A stretch of DNA of 16,758 nt from Desulfobacteraceae bacterium (GCA_030638935.1 DAOWDR010000150.1:1-16758), one strand, 5' to 3'. Positions 8,342-15,988 are shown, numbered from the stretch's first letter. Numbers and translations: made by a program. Notes: generated by a model not told the origin, from the sequence alone.

Positions 8342-10177
8342 TTATACCAGCGCAGGAGGAATTCCCTTCTCATCCCATCCCATGGCATTGTAATACTCCT
8401 GTAACATGATTTCAAAATTTTCCTGGATTATTTTTTGATCTCTGCCTTGTTTGATAAACATTTGTGGTAGTTTGTCTTCAATATCCTCATTTGCATGCCG
8501 GATATTAAAAAGCTTTTCAAGAGTTGCAATTTTTCCTCCGGCCTCAAAAAAATCAGTATTTGAAAAACTCAGACCAGTCAGTCCATTAATCAGCTTTACT
8601 TCATTTTCAAGATTAAAGGACTTTAAAAGGGATAACACAGGGACCTTGCAAAGACCCAGGCAGTCCACTATGATATTTGTAGTGACTGCTTTTTTTATCA
8701 ACTTGCCTTTTCCCTTAATGGATTTTATATTGACTGCTTCTTTGGTGCCAAATTCATTTTTCGCTTCGGTTTCTGTCCAACTGTATTCAAGCGAGGCGTA
8801 CACATTGTTATAATCACCACCACGGCTGGACACAGCATATCCAAGAGCAGTGCCCATAATAGCAGTCGGATGGTAGGCAGTCAGTTCCAGCCCCTTGACA
8901 TGGGCAGCATATTGAGAAGCACCATTACCTATAAGCTCGGCTGCTTTTCTAACACCAAGGCGTAAGATTTTCCCAAGCCCTTTGCCCTCAACCATCTGAT
9001 AAATTAACTTTTCCATGGTTTCAGCATTACCCCAGGAAAGGTCGAGATCTCCAATCAGATGGGCGGGCAGATCCCCGGGTAATATTTTTTTTTCAAACAG
9101 ATCCATGGCAAAGGCGATGACACTGGCCGTCGAAGTGGTGTCTATGCCAAGGCGACCGCACAGGTTGTCCAGCTTGATGATCTGGTTAAGATCATTAAGG
9201 CCGCATTTTGGACCCAGGTTAATAACAGGTTCAAACTCAGGACGTGTAAAAAGCTTATCCGTATCCATCTCTTCTATCTTAAGGTCTGCTTTGCACTGGA
9301 TCGGACATCTAAAACAGCCACTGGACCGGACTATGTTTTTATCGAGCTTTCGACCATCTATTTTTTCAATATCCTGGACACCGATGCGCCCATAATTTCT
9401 ACTGCCCATAATACCAAAATCATTTACCCATTTCACATATCCGGCACCGCCATGTTTTGAAAAAAAATTAAACTCAGAAGATTTTTTTATTTTAGAAACA
9501 TAGTCTTTGACAGCACTTTTCTGCAACGGCGTAACCGCAGGAAAATGTTTATGGGTTCCCTTGGCAATTACAATGGCTTTAAGATTTTTTGACCCCATGA
9601 CCGACCCCATCCCTGTTCTGCCGGCAGCATGATCCCGTCCGCTCATTATTGCAGCAAACCTTATCTTGCTTTCACCTCCCTGTCCAATGGTCAGAATTTT
9701 TAATTTTTTGCTTTTATGGGATTGTTTGATTATATCCTGTGTTTCAAACGCATCGCGCCCCTTAAGACGGGAAGCATCTTTAAGATGAGCACCTTTAGAA
9801 TCAATATAAAGATAGACCGGGGTTTTTGCTTTTCCGGTGATTATGATGGAGGCGATATCACAGGATCTAAGCCAGGCACCTGTATATCCGCCAATGTTTG
9901 AACTTCCTAATATTCCTGTCAAAGGGGACAGGGCATTAATATGCAGTCGGGCAGCAGATGGCGCAGACGATCCCGTTAAAAGGCCGCTTGTTAACATCAG
10001 TATATTTTCAGGAGCCAAAGGGTCTGTCCCGGCAGGGAGGTGATAATAGAGGTACCAGACATTAAAGCCACGCCCCCCGATATACTGAAGAGCAATTTCA
10101 GGAAATGCGGAAAGCGTGCACTGACTTGAATTCAAATCAACATTAAGCAGTTGTCCAAATAGTTTTGCAGAACCCAT
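8342..10177 (-). CDS. aor: Tungsten-containing aldehyde:ferredoxin oxidoreductase
   Basis: This 611-residue cytoplasmic enzyme matches the AOR family in length and layout. The N-terminal domain has GGRGFNVWYLY for the tungstopterin site, and SGRDHAAGRTGMGSVMGSKNLKAI follows at about residues 179-201. The [4Fe-4S] ligands form C-x2-C-x3-C at Cys288, Cys291 and Cys295, with the fourth in the DCLGLCK segment (probably Cys510). The conserved HPTAIMGTALGYAVSSRGGDY is intact. The enzyme oxidises aldehydes to carboxylic acids while reducing ferredoxin, or does the reverse. I chose the ATG at 10177, with GGAG (10186-10189) 8 bases upstream, over a GTG at 10195 that has no site. It is the first gene of the minus-strand operon and may remove the aldehyde formed by the FAD enzyme (inference). 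The aldehyde range cannot be read from sequence. Confidence 0.92.
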   Translation of the reverse strand: MGSAKLFGQLLNVDLNSSQCTLSAFPEIALQYIGGRGFNVWYLYYHLPAGTDPLAPENILMLTSGLLTGSSAPSAARLHINALSPLTGILGSSNIGGYTGAWLRSCDIASIIITGKAKTPVYLYIDSKGAHLKDASRLKGRDAFETQDIIKQSHKSKKLKILTIGQGGESKIRFAAIMSGRDHAAGRTGMGSVMGSKNLKAIVIAKGTHKHFPAVTPLQKSAVKDYVSKIKKSSEFNFFSKHGGAGYVKWVNDFGIMGSRNYGRIGVQDIEKIDGRKLDKNIVRSSGCFRCPIQCKADLKIEEMDTDKLFTRPEFEPVINLGPKCGLNDLNQIIKLDNLCGRLGIDTTSTASVIAFAMDLFEKKILPGDLPAHLIGDLDLSWGNAETMEKLIYQMVEGKGLGKILRLGVRKAAELIGNGASQYAAHVKGLELTAYHPTAIMGTALGYAVSSRGGDYNNVYASLEYSWTETEAKNEFGTKEAVNIKSIKGKGKLIKKAVTTNIIVDCLGLCKVPVLSLLKSFNLENEVKLINGLTGLSFSNTDFFEAGGKIATLEKLFNIRHANEDIEDKLPQMFIKQGRDQKIIQENFEIMLQEYYNAMGWDEKGIPPALV

Positions 10178-10281
10178 CTCCTTATCTCCATTCACTTTCA
10201 GACTGCCTGTTACAATGTTTGTTCTATCAAAATTTTACCGCTGTAGCAGTCTTTGCAAGTTATTCTAAAACTAATTTTTGT

Positions 10282-10310
10282 ATTGTATCATATCAGGTAA
10301 TTGTTATCAA
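10282..10310 (-). promoter_or_regulatory. Predicted sigma-70 promoter for the aor-mttB-like operon
   Basis: On the minus strand, TTGATA (10305-10310) and TACAAT (10282-10287) are separated by 17 bases, each one base from consensus. A start site near 10275 would leave a leader of about 100 bases before the aor ATG at 10177. The position, upstream of the first gene of the operon, supports it. Confidence 0.6.
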
Positions 10311-10394
10311 TAATTTGTCCAATAAATATTTTTAATTAAGTAAATTAATATATTAAAAAATGATTTTGATATATTATAAAATTCATTTTACAAT
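10311..10394. other. AT-rich divergent intergenic core
   Basis: This stretch separates the -35 boxes of the two predicted divergent promoters within the 294-base gap between aor and the UroD-family gene. It is strongly A/T-rich and contains the perfect 12-base palindrome TTAATATATTAA at 10345-10356, which could be a regulator site or simply a bendable UP-like element. I see no gene, riboswitch fold or terminator in it. Confidence 0.4.
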
Positions 10395-10424
10395 TTGACA
10401 GTAAAACAAATAGCATGATAGCTT
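10395..10424 (+). promoter_or_regulatory. Predicted sigma-70 promoter for the UroD-family/MFS operon
   Basis: A perfect TTGACA at 10395-10400 is followed after 18 bases by TAGCTT (10419-10424), a weak -10 box with only three consensus matches. The expected start site near 10431 leaves a leader of about 40 bases before the TTG start at 10472. A weak -10 behind a perfect -35 would suit an activator-dependent promoter, but that is inference. Confidence 0.42.
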
Positions 10425-10471
10425 ATTTTTGTATCTGCTGTAAATCGTGCCCTTAAACAGGAGACAAAGCC

Positions 10472-11566
10472 TTGAATGGAAAACAGAGAATCCTCACTGC
10501 CCTTGAAATAAAAGAACCGGATTGTGTACCCCTCTATGTCCACGGTATCAATGAGGCCCCCATAATCGGGATTGGAAAACACCTCACAGAAGACCTTCCT
10601 GAACCACAGGATTTCAGGCTCATGAATGATCATGACAAACTCAAGCTCCTTGATACTCTTTTCATGATCCATGAGACGTTTGATATTGACGGAATTACAA
10701 CATTTGAAATAGGCCATGAAACAAAAGTTGATGATCTCCATGTCAAAGATGGATTTGGTGTCATTTATAAATTGTCGGAGCATGGGATCCCTGTGCCTGT
10801 TGGCCATCCCATAGAAACTTTGGATGAATTAAAAACGTTCAAGCCTCCTGTCCCCAACAAAGAGGACTTAGGACTTCTTGATCTCGCCATTGATAGATTT
10901 AAAGGCCAGAAAGCAACATTCTGGCTCATGCGGGGTTCTTTTGTCCGTTCCTGGCGCTTAATTGGTATGACAAATCTTATGATGAATATCTATAACAATC
11001 CTGATTTTGTCCATGCAGTTGCCCAAATGATGCTGGAATTCAATCTTGCCCAACTTGATCTGCTGGTTGAAGCAGGGCTGGATGTACTTGTAATTGAAGA
11101 TGATATTGCATCTACCAATGCACCCATGATATCTCCAGAACACTTTCAAACTTTTGTAAATCATTATAACAGGCAGATCGTCGACAAAGCTCATAAAAAG
11201 GGCCTCAAAGTGGTCAGGCACTCTGACGGGAACCTGTGGCCCCTTATGGATATACTCCTTGAAACCGGCTATGACGGGATCAATCCATTGGAACCCCAGG
11301 CAGGCATGGATATAAAAAAAGTAAAAGAATACTGTGGTGATAAAATATGCCTTTTAGGCAATATTGACTGTATAGATCTTCTACCCTCAGGCACCCCGGA
11401 CCAAGTTGAACAAGCTGTCATACAGACCATTAAAGACGGAGCAAAGGACGGCGGTCTGATTATCTGCTCTTCAAACTCCCTGCATCCGGGGGTTAATCCT
11501 GAAAACTGCATTGCAATGTTTAAAGCTGTACGCAAACACGGCTGGTATAATAAGGATCTTAAATAA
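10472..11566 (+). CDS. Uroporphyrinogen-decarboxylase/MtaA-family protein, probable corrinoid-linked methyltransferase
   Basis: The 364-residue TIM-barrel protein begins NGKQRILTALEIKEPDCVP, the usual UroD/MtaA-family opening, and keeps the RHSDGNLWPLMD, NPLEPQAGMDI, LLGNIDC and CSSNSLHPGV segments. Members include haem-pathway UroD and zinc enzymes (MtaA, MtbA, CmuA C-terminal domain) that move methyl groups from methyl-corrinoid proteins to a thiol or other acceptor. Those zinc enzymes use an H-x-C motif plus a later Cys. Here it reads His250-Ser-Asp252, with Cys332 the nearest later candidate, so metal binding is probably altered or absent. Haem synthesis is unlikely given the neighbours. 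The start is TTG 10472 after CAGGAG (10456-10461). The stop overlaps the MFS start by one base, implying translational coupling. The family is firm, the activity is not. Confidence 0.85.
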   Translation: MNGKQRILTALEIKEPDCVPLYVHGINEAPIIGIGKHLTEDLPEPQDFRLMNDHDKLKLLDTLFMIHETFDIDGITTFEIGHETKVDDLHVKDGFGVIYKLSEHGIPVPVGHPIETLDELKTFKPPVPNKEDLGLLDLAIDRFKGQKATFWLMRGSFVRSWRLIGMTNLMMNIYNNPDFVHAVAQMMLEFNLAQLDLLVEAGLDVLVIEDDIASTNAPMISPEHFQTFVNHYNRQIVDKAHKKGLKVVRHSDGNLWPLMDILLETGYDGINPLEPQAGMDIKKVKEYCGDKICLLGNIDCIDLLPSGTPDQVEQAVIQTIKDGAKDGGLIICSSNSLHPGVNPENCIAMFKAVRKHGWYNKDLK

Positions 11567-12792
11567 TGAATAAAAAACAGTCCTGGACAGTTTTCTGGCT
11601 CCTGTTCCTGCTCTACATGTTTGATTACATGGACCGCATGGTTATTGTATCCCTTTTTCCATTCCTGAAACAGGATATGGGCATGACCGATGCCCAGTGC
11701 GGCCTTCTGGTCTCTGCTGTTTACTGGTCAATTCTGGTTTTCTCCTTTCCTGCCTCTATCCTTGTTGATCGGTGGAGTCGTACAAAAAGTATTTCCATTA
11801 TGGCGGCACTGTGGAGCATAGCCACTCTGGCATGTGCCTTTACAAAAACTTTTCCTCAGCTTTTTATCGCCAGAACAGCCATTGGCATTGGAGAAGCAGG
11901 ATATGCCCCTGGCGGAACAGCCATGCTCTCTGCGAATTTCCCAAAGGAAAAAAGAGCAAGGATACTTGGGCTCTGGAATGCATCCATTCCCCTTGGAAGC
12001 GCTCTGGGTATTGGAATTGGAGGATTTGTAGCTCATCATTTTGGCTGGCGCCATGCATTCGGACTTGTGGCTTTTCCCGGTCTTATCCTGGCCATTGTAT
12101 TTTATTTTGTCAAAGATTATAAAACCATCCAACTCACTAAAAAAGAAGATACCGGCAAAGAAACAAAAATGCAGTTCATTGATATGGCAAAACAGTTCAC
12201 CCATAATAAGACCCTGCTTTGCAACAACCTTGCCTTTGCCTTGAATGTCTTTATAACAACTTCTCTTTTGACCTGGCTGCCCTCATATTTTCATCGGTTT
12301 GATAATCTTGCCATGGACAAGGCAAGCATGAAAGCTAGTTCCATCATGGTTCTTGCAATTATAGGCGCGCCCCTGGGCGGATTTCTGGCAGATGTGTGGA
12401 TGAAAAAAAGAGAAAATGCCCGTCTTTTATTCCCGGCTATAACATCCATTCTAACCGGGATCCTTCTTTTTATTGCCTTTACCTTTTTACAGGGGAATAT
12501 TCAATATTTTGTCCTGCTTCTCATTGGCATAACTGCTGTAGCTTTTGTCCCGGCCAGTGTGGCTGTGACTCAAGATGTGGTGCATCCAGGCCTGCATGCT
12601 GTTTCTTTAAGCCTGTGTATAATCATTCAGCACCTTTTAGGTTCAAGCCTTGCTCCCATTGTAATTGGAAAACTTTCTGATACATATGGCCTTGATAAAG
12701 CTCTAACCATCCTGCCTGTGTTTGCACTCCTTGCAGGAATTTTACTTTTTATCGCCTCATTTTATTATAAAAAAGACTCTGCAATCGACTAA
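11566..12792 (+). CDS. Major facilitator superfamily transporter (12 helices; Spinster/ACS-like)
   Basis: This 408-residue inner-membrane secondary transporter has about 12 hydrophobic segments. It carries MFS signatures: DYMDR in helix 1, VDRWSR (67-72) at the helix 2-3 loop, RTAIGIGEAGYAPGG (103-117) in helix 4, and an antiporter-type P-x-x-G-x-x-x-G-x-x-x-G-G stretch (142-153) followed by GWRHAF. These features recall the anion:cation symporter and Spinster-like groups, which carry organic acids or amphiphilic solutes. The ATG at 11566 shares its A with the UroD-family stop codon and has AAGGA about 11 bases upstream. It should therefore be made with the UroD-family protein, and probably imports the pathway substrate or exports a product (inference). 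The substrate is unknown. Confidence 0.88.
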   Translation: MNKKQSWTVFWLLFLLYMFDYMDRMVIVSLFPFLKQDMGMTDAQCGLLVSAVYWSILVFSFPASILVDRWSRTKSISIMAALWSIATLACAFTKTFPQLFIARTAIGIGEAGYAPGGTAMLSANFPKEKRARILGLWNASIPLGSALGIGIGGFVAHHFGWRHAFGLVAFPGLILAIVFYFVKDYKTIQLTKKEDTGKETKMQFIDMAKQFTHNKTLLCNNLAFALNVFITTSLLTWLPSYFHRFDNLAMDKASMKASSIMVLAIIGAPLGGFLADVWMKKRENARLLFPAITSILTGILLFIAFTFLQGNIQYFVLLLIGITAVAFVPASVAVTQDVVHPGLHAVSLSLCIIIQHLLGSSLAPIVIGKLSDTYGLDKALTILPVFALLAGILLFIASFYYKKDSAID

Positions 12793-12824
12793 TTCAGCTT
12801 TGATGAGTATTCTTCATATAGTTA

Positions 12825-13706
12825 TTATTTTATGGCATATTTTTTTTCAAGAAAGGCAACAGAGCTTGAAAGAGAAAAGGTAAGAATAAAATAAAGAAGC
12901 GTGATGGTGATCCAGATTTCAAAGGTTAAAAACGTGGCGGCCATAAGTTCCATACCCTGAAAAGTTAGTTCCTGGATAGAAATAACCGAGACAATCGCTG
13001 AATCCTTTATGGTAGATATGAACTGCCCTGCAAGGGGGAATGCTACTTTCCTGAATGTCTGGGGCAAAATTACAAGTAAAAATGCCTTTTGCCTGTTCAG
13101 ACCAATGGACATGGAAGCTTCCCACTGACCTTTGGGTATGGAAATAATTCCTCCACGGACAATCTCTGACACATAAGCACCCTCATATATTCCAAGGGCA
13201 ATCACAGCCGAGATAAAGGCATTGATCTGATCAGGGCCGGTCAACAAAAGACCTGCAATCTGTTGAAAAATTTTGGGGCTGCTTCGTAACCAGCTATCTA
13301 TATTAAGAGCATCCAGAAACTGGCTGGATACAAAATAATAAAAAATTATAACAAGAACAAGGGAAGGAATATTTCTTATGGTTTCCACATAAGTTCTGCT
13401 GATAAACCGTTGTTCAAAGGATCCTTTTGCGCCCATGACTCCTGAAACAATCCCCAAAAAACATCCCAGAAGTGTTGCCCAGATACTTAGCTTAACAGTT
13501 ATTGCAAAACCCTTTGCAAGGATGTTGGCTTTGAATTTTCCTGTTACATTATCCAGATAAAAAAAATAGGAAGGAATTACATCCCATTCCCACTTATACT
13601 CAAGGACATGGCTCATTCGTGAGAAAAACAAAAATATTGCAGCAACAATAAAGGCAATTGCTGCAATATCAATAAAGGTAAATTTTAAAGATTTATTATT
13701 TAACAT
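12825..13706 (-). CDS. Polar amino-acid ABC transporter permease (HisM/GlnP family)
   Basis: The 293-residue inner-membrane protein carries the amino-acid permease domain (about residues 60-285), including YVETIRNIPSLVLVI and the ATPase-contacting EAA loop EGAYVSEIVRGGIISIPKG followed by G-L. The C-terminal end has the KDSAIVSVISIQELTFQG segment. It has an extra N-terminal helix and a short W/Y-rich segment (Y-x-W-x-W at about 37-41) before the pore domain. The permease encoded at 14547-15701 has the same W/Y-rich segment, and the two are clearly paralogous, consistent with a heterodimeric pore. It lies 6 bases after the binding-protein gene and is the last gene of its operon. It converges on the MFS gene with a 32-base gap in which I see no convincing terminator. 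Confidence 0.9.
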   Translation of the reverse strand: MLNNKSLKFTFIDIAAIAFIVAAIFLFFSRMSHVLEYKWEWDVIPSYFFYLDNVTGKFKANILAKGFAITVKLSIWATLLGCFLGIVSGVMGAKGSFEQRFISRTYVETIRNIPSLVLVIIFYYFVSSQFLDALNIDSWLRSSPKIFQQIAGLLLTGPDQINAFISAVIALGIYEGAYVSEIVRGGIISIPKGQWEASMSIGLNRQKAFLLVILPQTFRKVAFPLAGQFISTIKDSAIVSVISIQELTFQGMELMAATFLTFEIWITITLLYFILTFSLSSSVAFLEKKYAIK

Positions 13707-13712
13707 TCCTGT

Positions 13713-14507
13713 TTACTTCACCAGGCCTTCCCACTTTTTTGATTCAAACCAGTATTCTTTTTTCTCCTTTAAAAAACCCTGGGCATGCATGCTTAAAATC
13801 CAGTTGTTAAGAAAGTTGAGTGCATCATGGTCCTGTTTTTTTATGGCAAACCCGATGGGTTCTTTAGTAAAATTTCCCTTGAAAGGCACAAATAATTTTT
13901 CAGGATATTTTAACGCATGGAATATTGGCATGGGAGCGGAGGCAACCACTGCATAAACGCGTCCAAGGTGCAATTCCTGAAGAGCCTGGCTTTCATTTTC
14001 AAATAATTTCAATGTTGCATGTGGCATATATTTGGAAACTGCCTGTTCCGCTGTTGTCCCTAATCTTGCTGCAATCACAACCTCTTTTTTATTAAAATCA
14101 TCAAGGGAAAGAAAGCCTTTAGCTTTAACTTTATTTGCCACCAGAGACATGCCTGAATAGTCATAGGGGATTGTAAAATTGACTTTTAAATTCCTCTCAG
14201 GAGTGATTCCCATTCCTCCGATTATCACATCAAACTTACCTGTTAAAAGTGCAGGGATAATACCTGACCATGCTGTGGGTACGAACTCAATTTCAACTCC
14301 CATATCCTTTGCAAGTTTTTTTGCCACATCAATCTCAAATCCAATAAGTTTTCCCTGTTTGTCTTTCATCGCCCAAGGAACAAAGGTTGACATACCAACT
14401 CTTATTACTCCTTTTTTCTGAATAGTTTCAATAATGCTTTCCTGGGCAGATGCTGTACCGCAAATTAAAATTAAAAACAGAATACTCAAACAAATAAATT
14501 GTTTCAT
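13713..14507 (-). CDS. Polar amino-acid ABC transporter substrate-binding protein (SBP_bac_3)
   Basis: The 264-residue periplasmic protein starts with a signal peptide (residues 1-21, basic start, leucine/isoleucine core, cut predicted after ASA). The family-3 binding fold follows: GVIRVGMSTFVPWA, then GFEIDVAKKLAKDMGVEIEFVPT, GKFDVIIGGMGITPERNLKVNFT with the Arg usual for alpha-carboxylate binding, and AARLGTTAEQAV with the Thr pair of the second lobe. Such proteins bind amino acids or related carboxylates and feed the permeases encoded on both sides. An AAGGAG site lies 7 bases before the ATG at 14507. The Cys in the signal peptide sits in its core without a proper lipobox, so a soluble periplasmic protein is favoured over a lipoprotein. 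The ligand cannot be assigned from this window. Confidence 0.9.
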   Translation of the reverse strand: MKQFICLSILFLILICGTASAQESIIETIQKKGVIRVGMSTFVPWAMKDKQGKLIGFEIDVAKKLAKDMGVEIEFVPTAWSGIIPALLTGKFDVIIGGMGITPERNLKVNFTIPYDYSGMSLVANKVKAKGFLSLDDFNKKEVVIAARLGTTAEQAVSKYMPHATLKLFENESQALQELHLGRVYAVVASAPMPIFHALKYPEKLFVPFKGNFTKEPIGFAIKKQDHDALNFLNNWILSMHAQGFLKEKKEYWFESKKWEGLVK

Positions 14508-14546
14508 CTTTTTCTCCTTATTAATATTTCCTATCTTATTTTTTAT

Positions 14547-15701
14547 TTAGTCAATAAATTTCAGTCGGTTTTCAAACTTCCTTATAAAAAGAGATAGCGT
14601 AGCTGTAACAACAAAATAACATAAAGCTATAGTAAACCATATTTCAAAGGTTAAAAATGTCTGAGATACAATTCTCTGCCCCTGCATGGTCAAATCGTAA
14701 ATGGAAATTGTACTTACCAGAGCAGAATCCTTTACCAGTGATACACTCTGGCCTGCAAGCATAGGAAGTGTCTGTCGCAACATCTGAGGGATAATCACTT
14801 TAATATATACATGGGGCACTGACAGACCTAAACTCTGGGCAGCCTCATATTGCCCTTTTGGAACACTTAAAATACCTGAACGTATAATTTCTGAAGAATA
14901 AGCGCCTTCAAACAGGCTTAATGCAATAACTGCAGAAAAAAATGCAGAGATATTAAATACAGGTGCGATTACAAAATACATTAAAAATATCTGTATAAGC
15001 AACGGGGTATTCCTGATCGTCTCCACATAAAACCATGATATAAATCTAAGGACAGGTGAGGAAGACATTCTTGCAAAAGCAGATATCAATCCAATAAGAA
15101 GTGACAGTACAAGACCCAAACAGGATATCTTAAGAGTTATTATCAGACCGTCAAGTAGCAGACCCCTGACAAATACTCCATTTTCAAATACAAACAGATA
15201 TGGTTTAACTCTGTACCACTGCCAATTATATTCAAGGTTTTGATATCCGAAAACAATAACAATCAAAAATAATAATAAAAATATAAAGAGCTTCAGGCCC
15301 TTTTTTAAATTTTGAAAATTAAATTCAAAATCCGATTTAAAATCAAGTAGCCTTTTATAAACAATAAAAGCAAAAACTGCGCCTATTAGATCCGCAATCA
15401 AGTCAAAAAAATCACCGCCTCTCTCTACAATAAAGGTTTCTTGAACAACCTCTATCAATCCTCCCAAAACCACTGCATATATAAAAATAAAACAATACTG
15501 TTTAAGCCTGATTTTGTTTTTTACTTCATACTGTATAGTAAGTGATAAAAAAAAATAGAAACAAAAGTGAACCATCTTATCAAGGTATGGAATCTCAAAT
15601 TCCGGCTGAGACAATTCATCCCCGGGAATAAAACATAAAATTATGATAGCAATTGAACAGAGAATTGATCTCCAGTATTTAAGTAAAATTTTCAAACCCA
15701 T
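14547..15701 (-). CDS. Fusion of an N-terminal VanZ-like domain to a polar amino-acid ABC permease
   Basis: The 384-residue membrane protein combines two domains in one uninterrupted frame. Residues about 9-118 match the VanZ-like fold: four hydrophobic segments with DKxxH at 41-45, Glu84 and Gln87 in the third helix, and RGGDFFDLIADLIG (94-107), the usual R-x-x-D-x-x-D-x3-[ND]-x-x-G pattern. A linker and helix (about 119-152) lead to a Y-x-W-x-W segment at 158-162. The amino-acid permease domain (about 180-375) has YVETIRNTPLL and the EAA loop EGAYSSEIIRSGILSVPKG. It should pair with the permease encoded at 12825-13706. VanZ-like domains are linked to glycopeptide resistance and envelope functions of unclear chemistry; their role in an importer is unknown. 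The gene is first in its operon, 39 bases before the binding-protein gene. Only a weak GAG precedes the ATG at 15701. Confidence 0.88.
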   Translation of the reverse strand: MGLKILLKYWRSILCSIAIIILCFIPGDELSQPEFEIPYLDKMVHFCFYFFLSLTIQYEVKNKIRLKQYCFIFIYAVVLGGLIEVVQETFIVERGGDFFDLIADLIGAVFAFIVYKRLLDFKSDFEFNFQNLKKGLKLFIFLLLFLIVIVFGYQNLEYNWQWYRVKPYLFVFENGVFVRGLLLDGLIITLKISCLGLVLSLLIGLISAFARMSSSPVLRFISWFYVETIRNTPLLIQIFLMYFVIAPVFNISAFFSAVIALSLFEGAYSSEIIRSGILSVPKGQYEAAQSLGLSVPHVYIKVIIPQMLRQTLPMLAGQSVSLVKDSALVSTISIYDLTMQGQRIVSQTFLTFEIWFTIALCYFVVTATLSLFIRKFENRLKFID

Positions 15702-15850
15702 AAAATCTCATATTTTTCATTATTGGTGACATGTCAAGCAATTAGTTCAAATTTCAAACCGCAGGCTCAGCAAACAAATACTACCCCAGGAAGCCAACAA
15801 AATCAAACCTCAACTGATCTGCATTAATAAAATATCTTTTTTAAATTTTA
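15702..15850. other. Intergenic region between divergent amino-acid permease and solute-binding-protein genes
   Basis: This region must hold the minus-strand promoter of the amino-acid transporter operon. A TTGACA on the minus strand (complement of 15730-15735) overlaps the palindrome GACATGTC (15728-15735). No good -10 box follows before the ATG at 15701, and any start site here would give a very short leader. The rest shows no open frame of note, RNA fold or repeat. Confidence 0.35.
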
Positions 15851-15880
15851 TTGACAAAGATGAATCTCCACCCTTATACT
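15851..15880 (+). promoter_or_regulatory. Near-consensus sigma-70 promoter for the right-edge solute-binding protein
   Basis: A perfect TTGACA (15851-15856) and TATACT (15875-15880, five of six consensus bases) are separated by 18 bases, with an A/T-rich stretch directly upstream. Transcription would start near 15887, about 100 bases before the chosen ATG at 15989. It is the best promoter match in the window. Confidence 0.7.
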
Positions 15881-15887
15881 TTTTTTC

Positions 15888-15908
15888 AACTGTATTGTAA
15901 CTGTATTG
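15888..15908 (+). repeat. Tandem direct repeat at the start of transcription
   Basis: AACTGTATTG occurs at 15888-15897 and again at 15899-15908, an 11-base period close to one helical turn. It lies directly on the predicted start site of the promoter at 15851-15880, where a repressor could bind. Two short copies could also arise by chance. Confidence 0.35.
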
Positions 15909-15988
15909 CCTGAGACAGTATTTGAAGTTCAAAATTCATGGCTGCCATACTTAATGGAATAATTGTTATTTCTTTTAATGTGATAAAA

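Noticed and set aside
10291..10300. TATCAGGTAA occurs both here, in the aor promoter spacer, and in the hairpin arm at 518-527.
   Set aside because: A single 10-base match between two places in a 16.7-kb AT-rich window is expected by chance, and the contexts differ.
10178..10471. A cobalamin or other riboswitch ahead of the corrinoid-linked genes.
   Set aside because: The leaders are short and AT-rich, and I find no B12-box-like or other recognisable conserved riboswitch core.
11728..12204. A 158-residue minus-strand open frame inside the MFS gene.
   Set aside because: It is antisense to conserved MFS helices and its translation is rich in Cys, Ser and Lys without domain features; a shadow frame.
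12793..12824. Bidirectional terminator between the convergent MFS and permease genes.
   Set aside because: Only a poor, interrupted inverted repeat (GATGAG/CTTCAT) is visible and it lacks a T-run directly after the arm, so no terminator is called.
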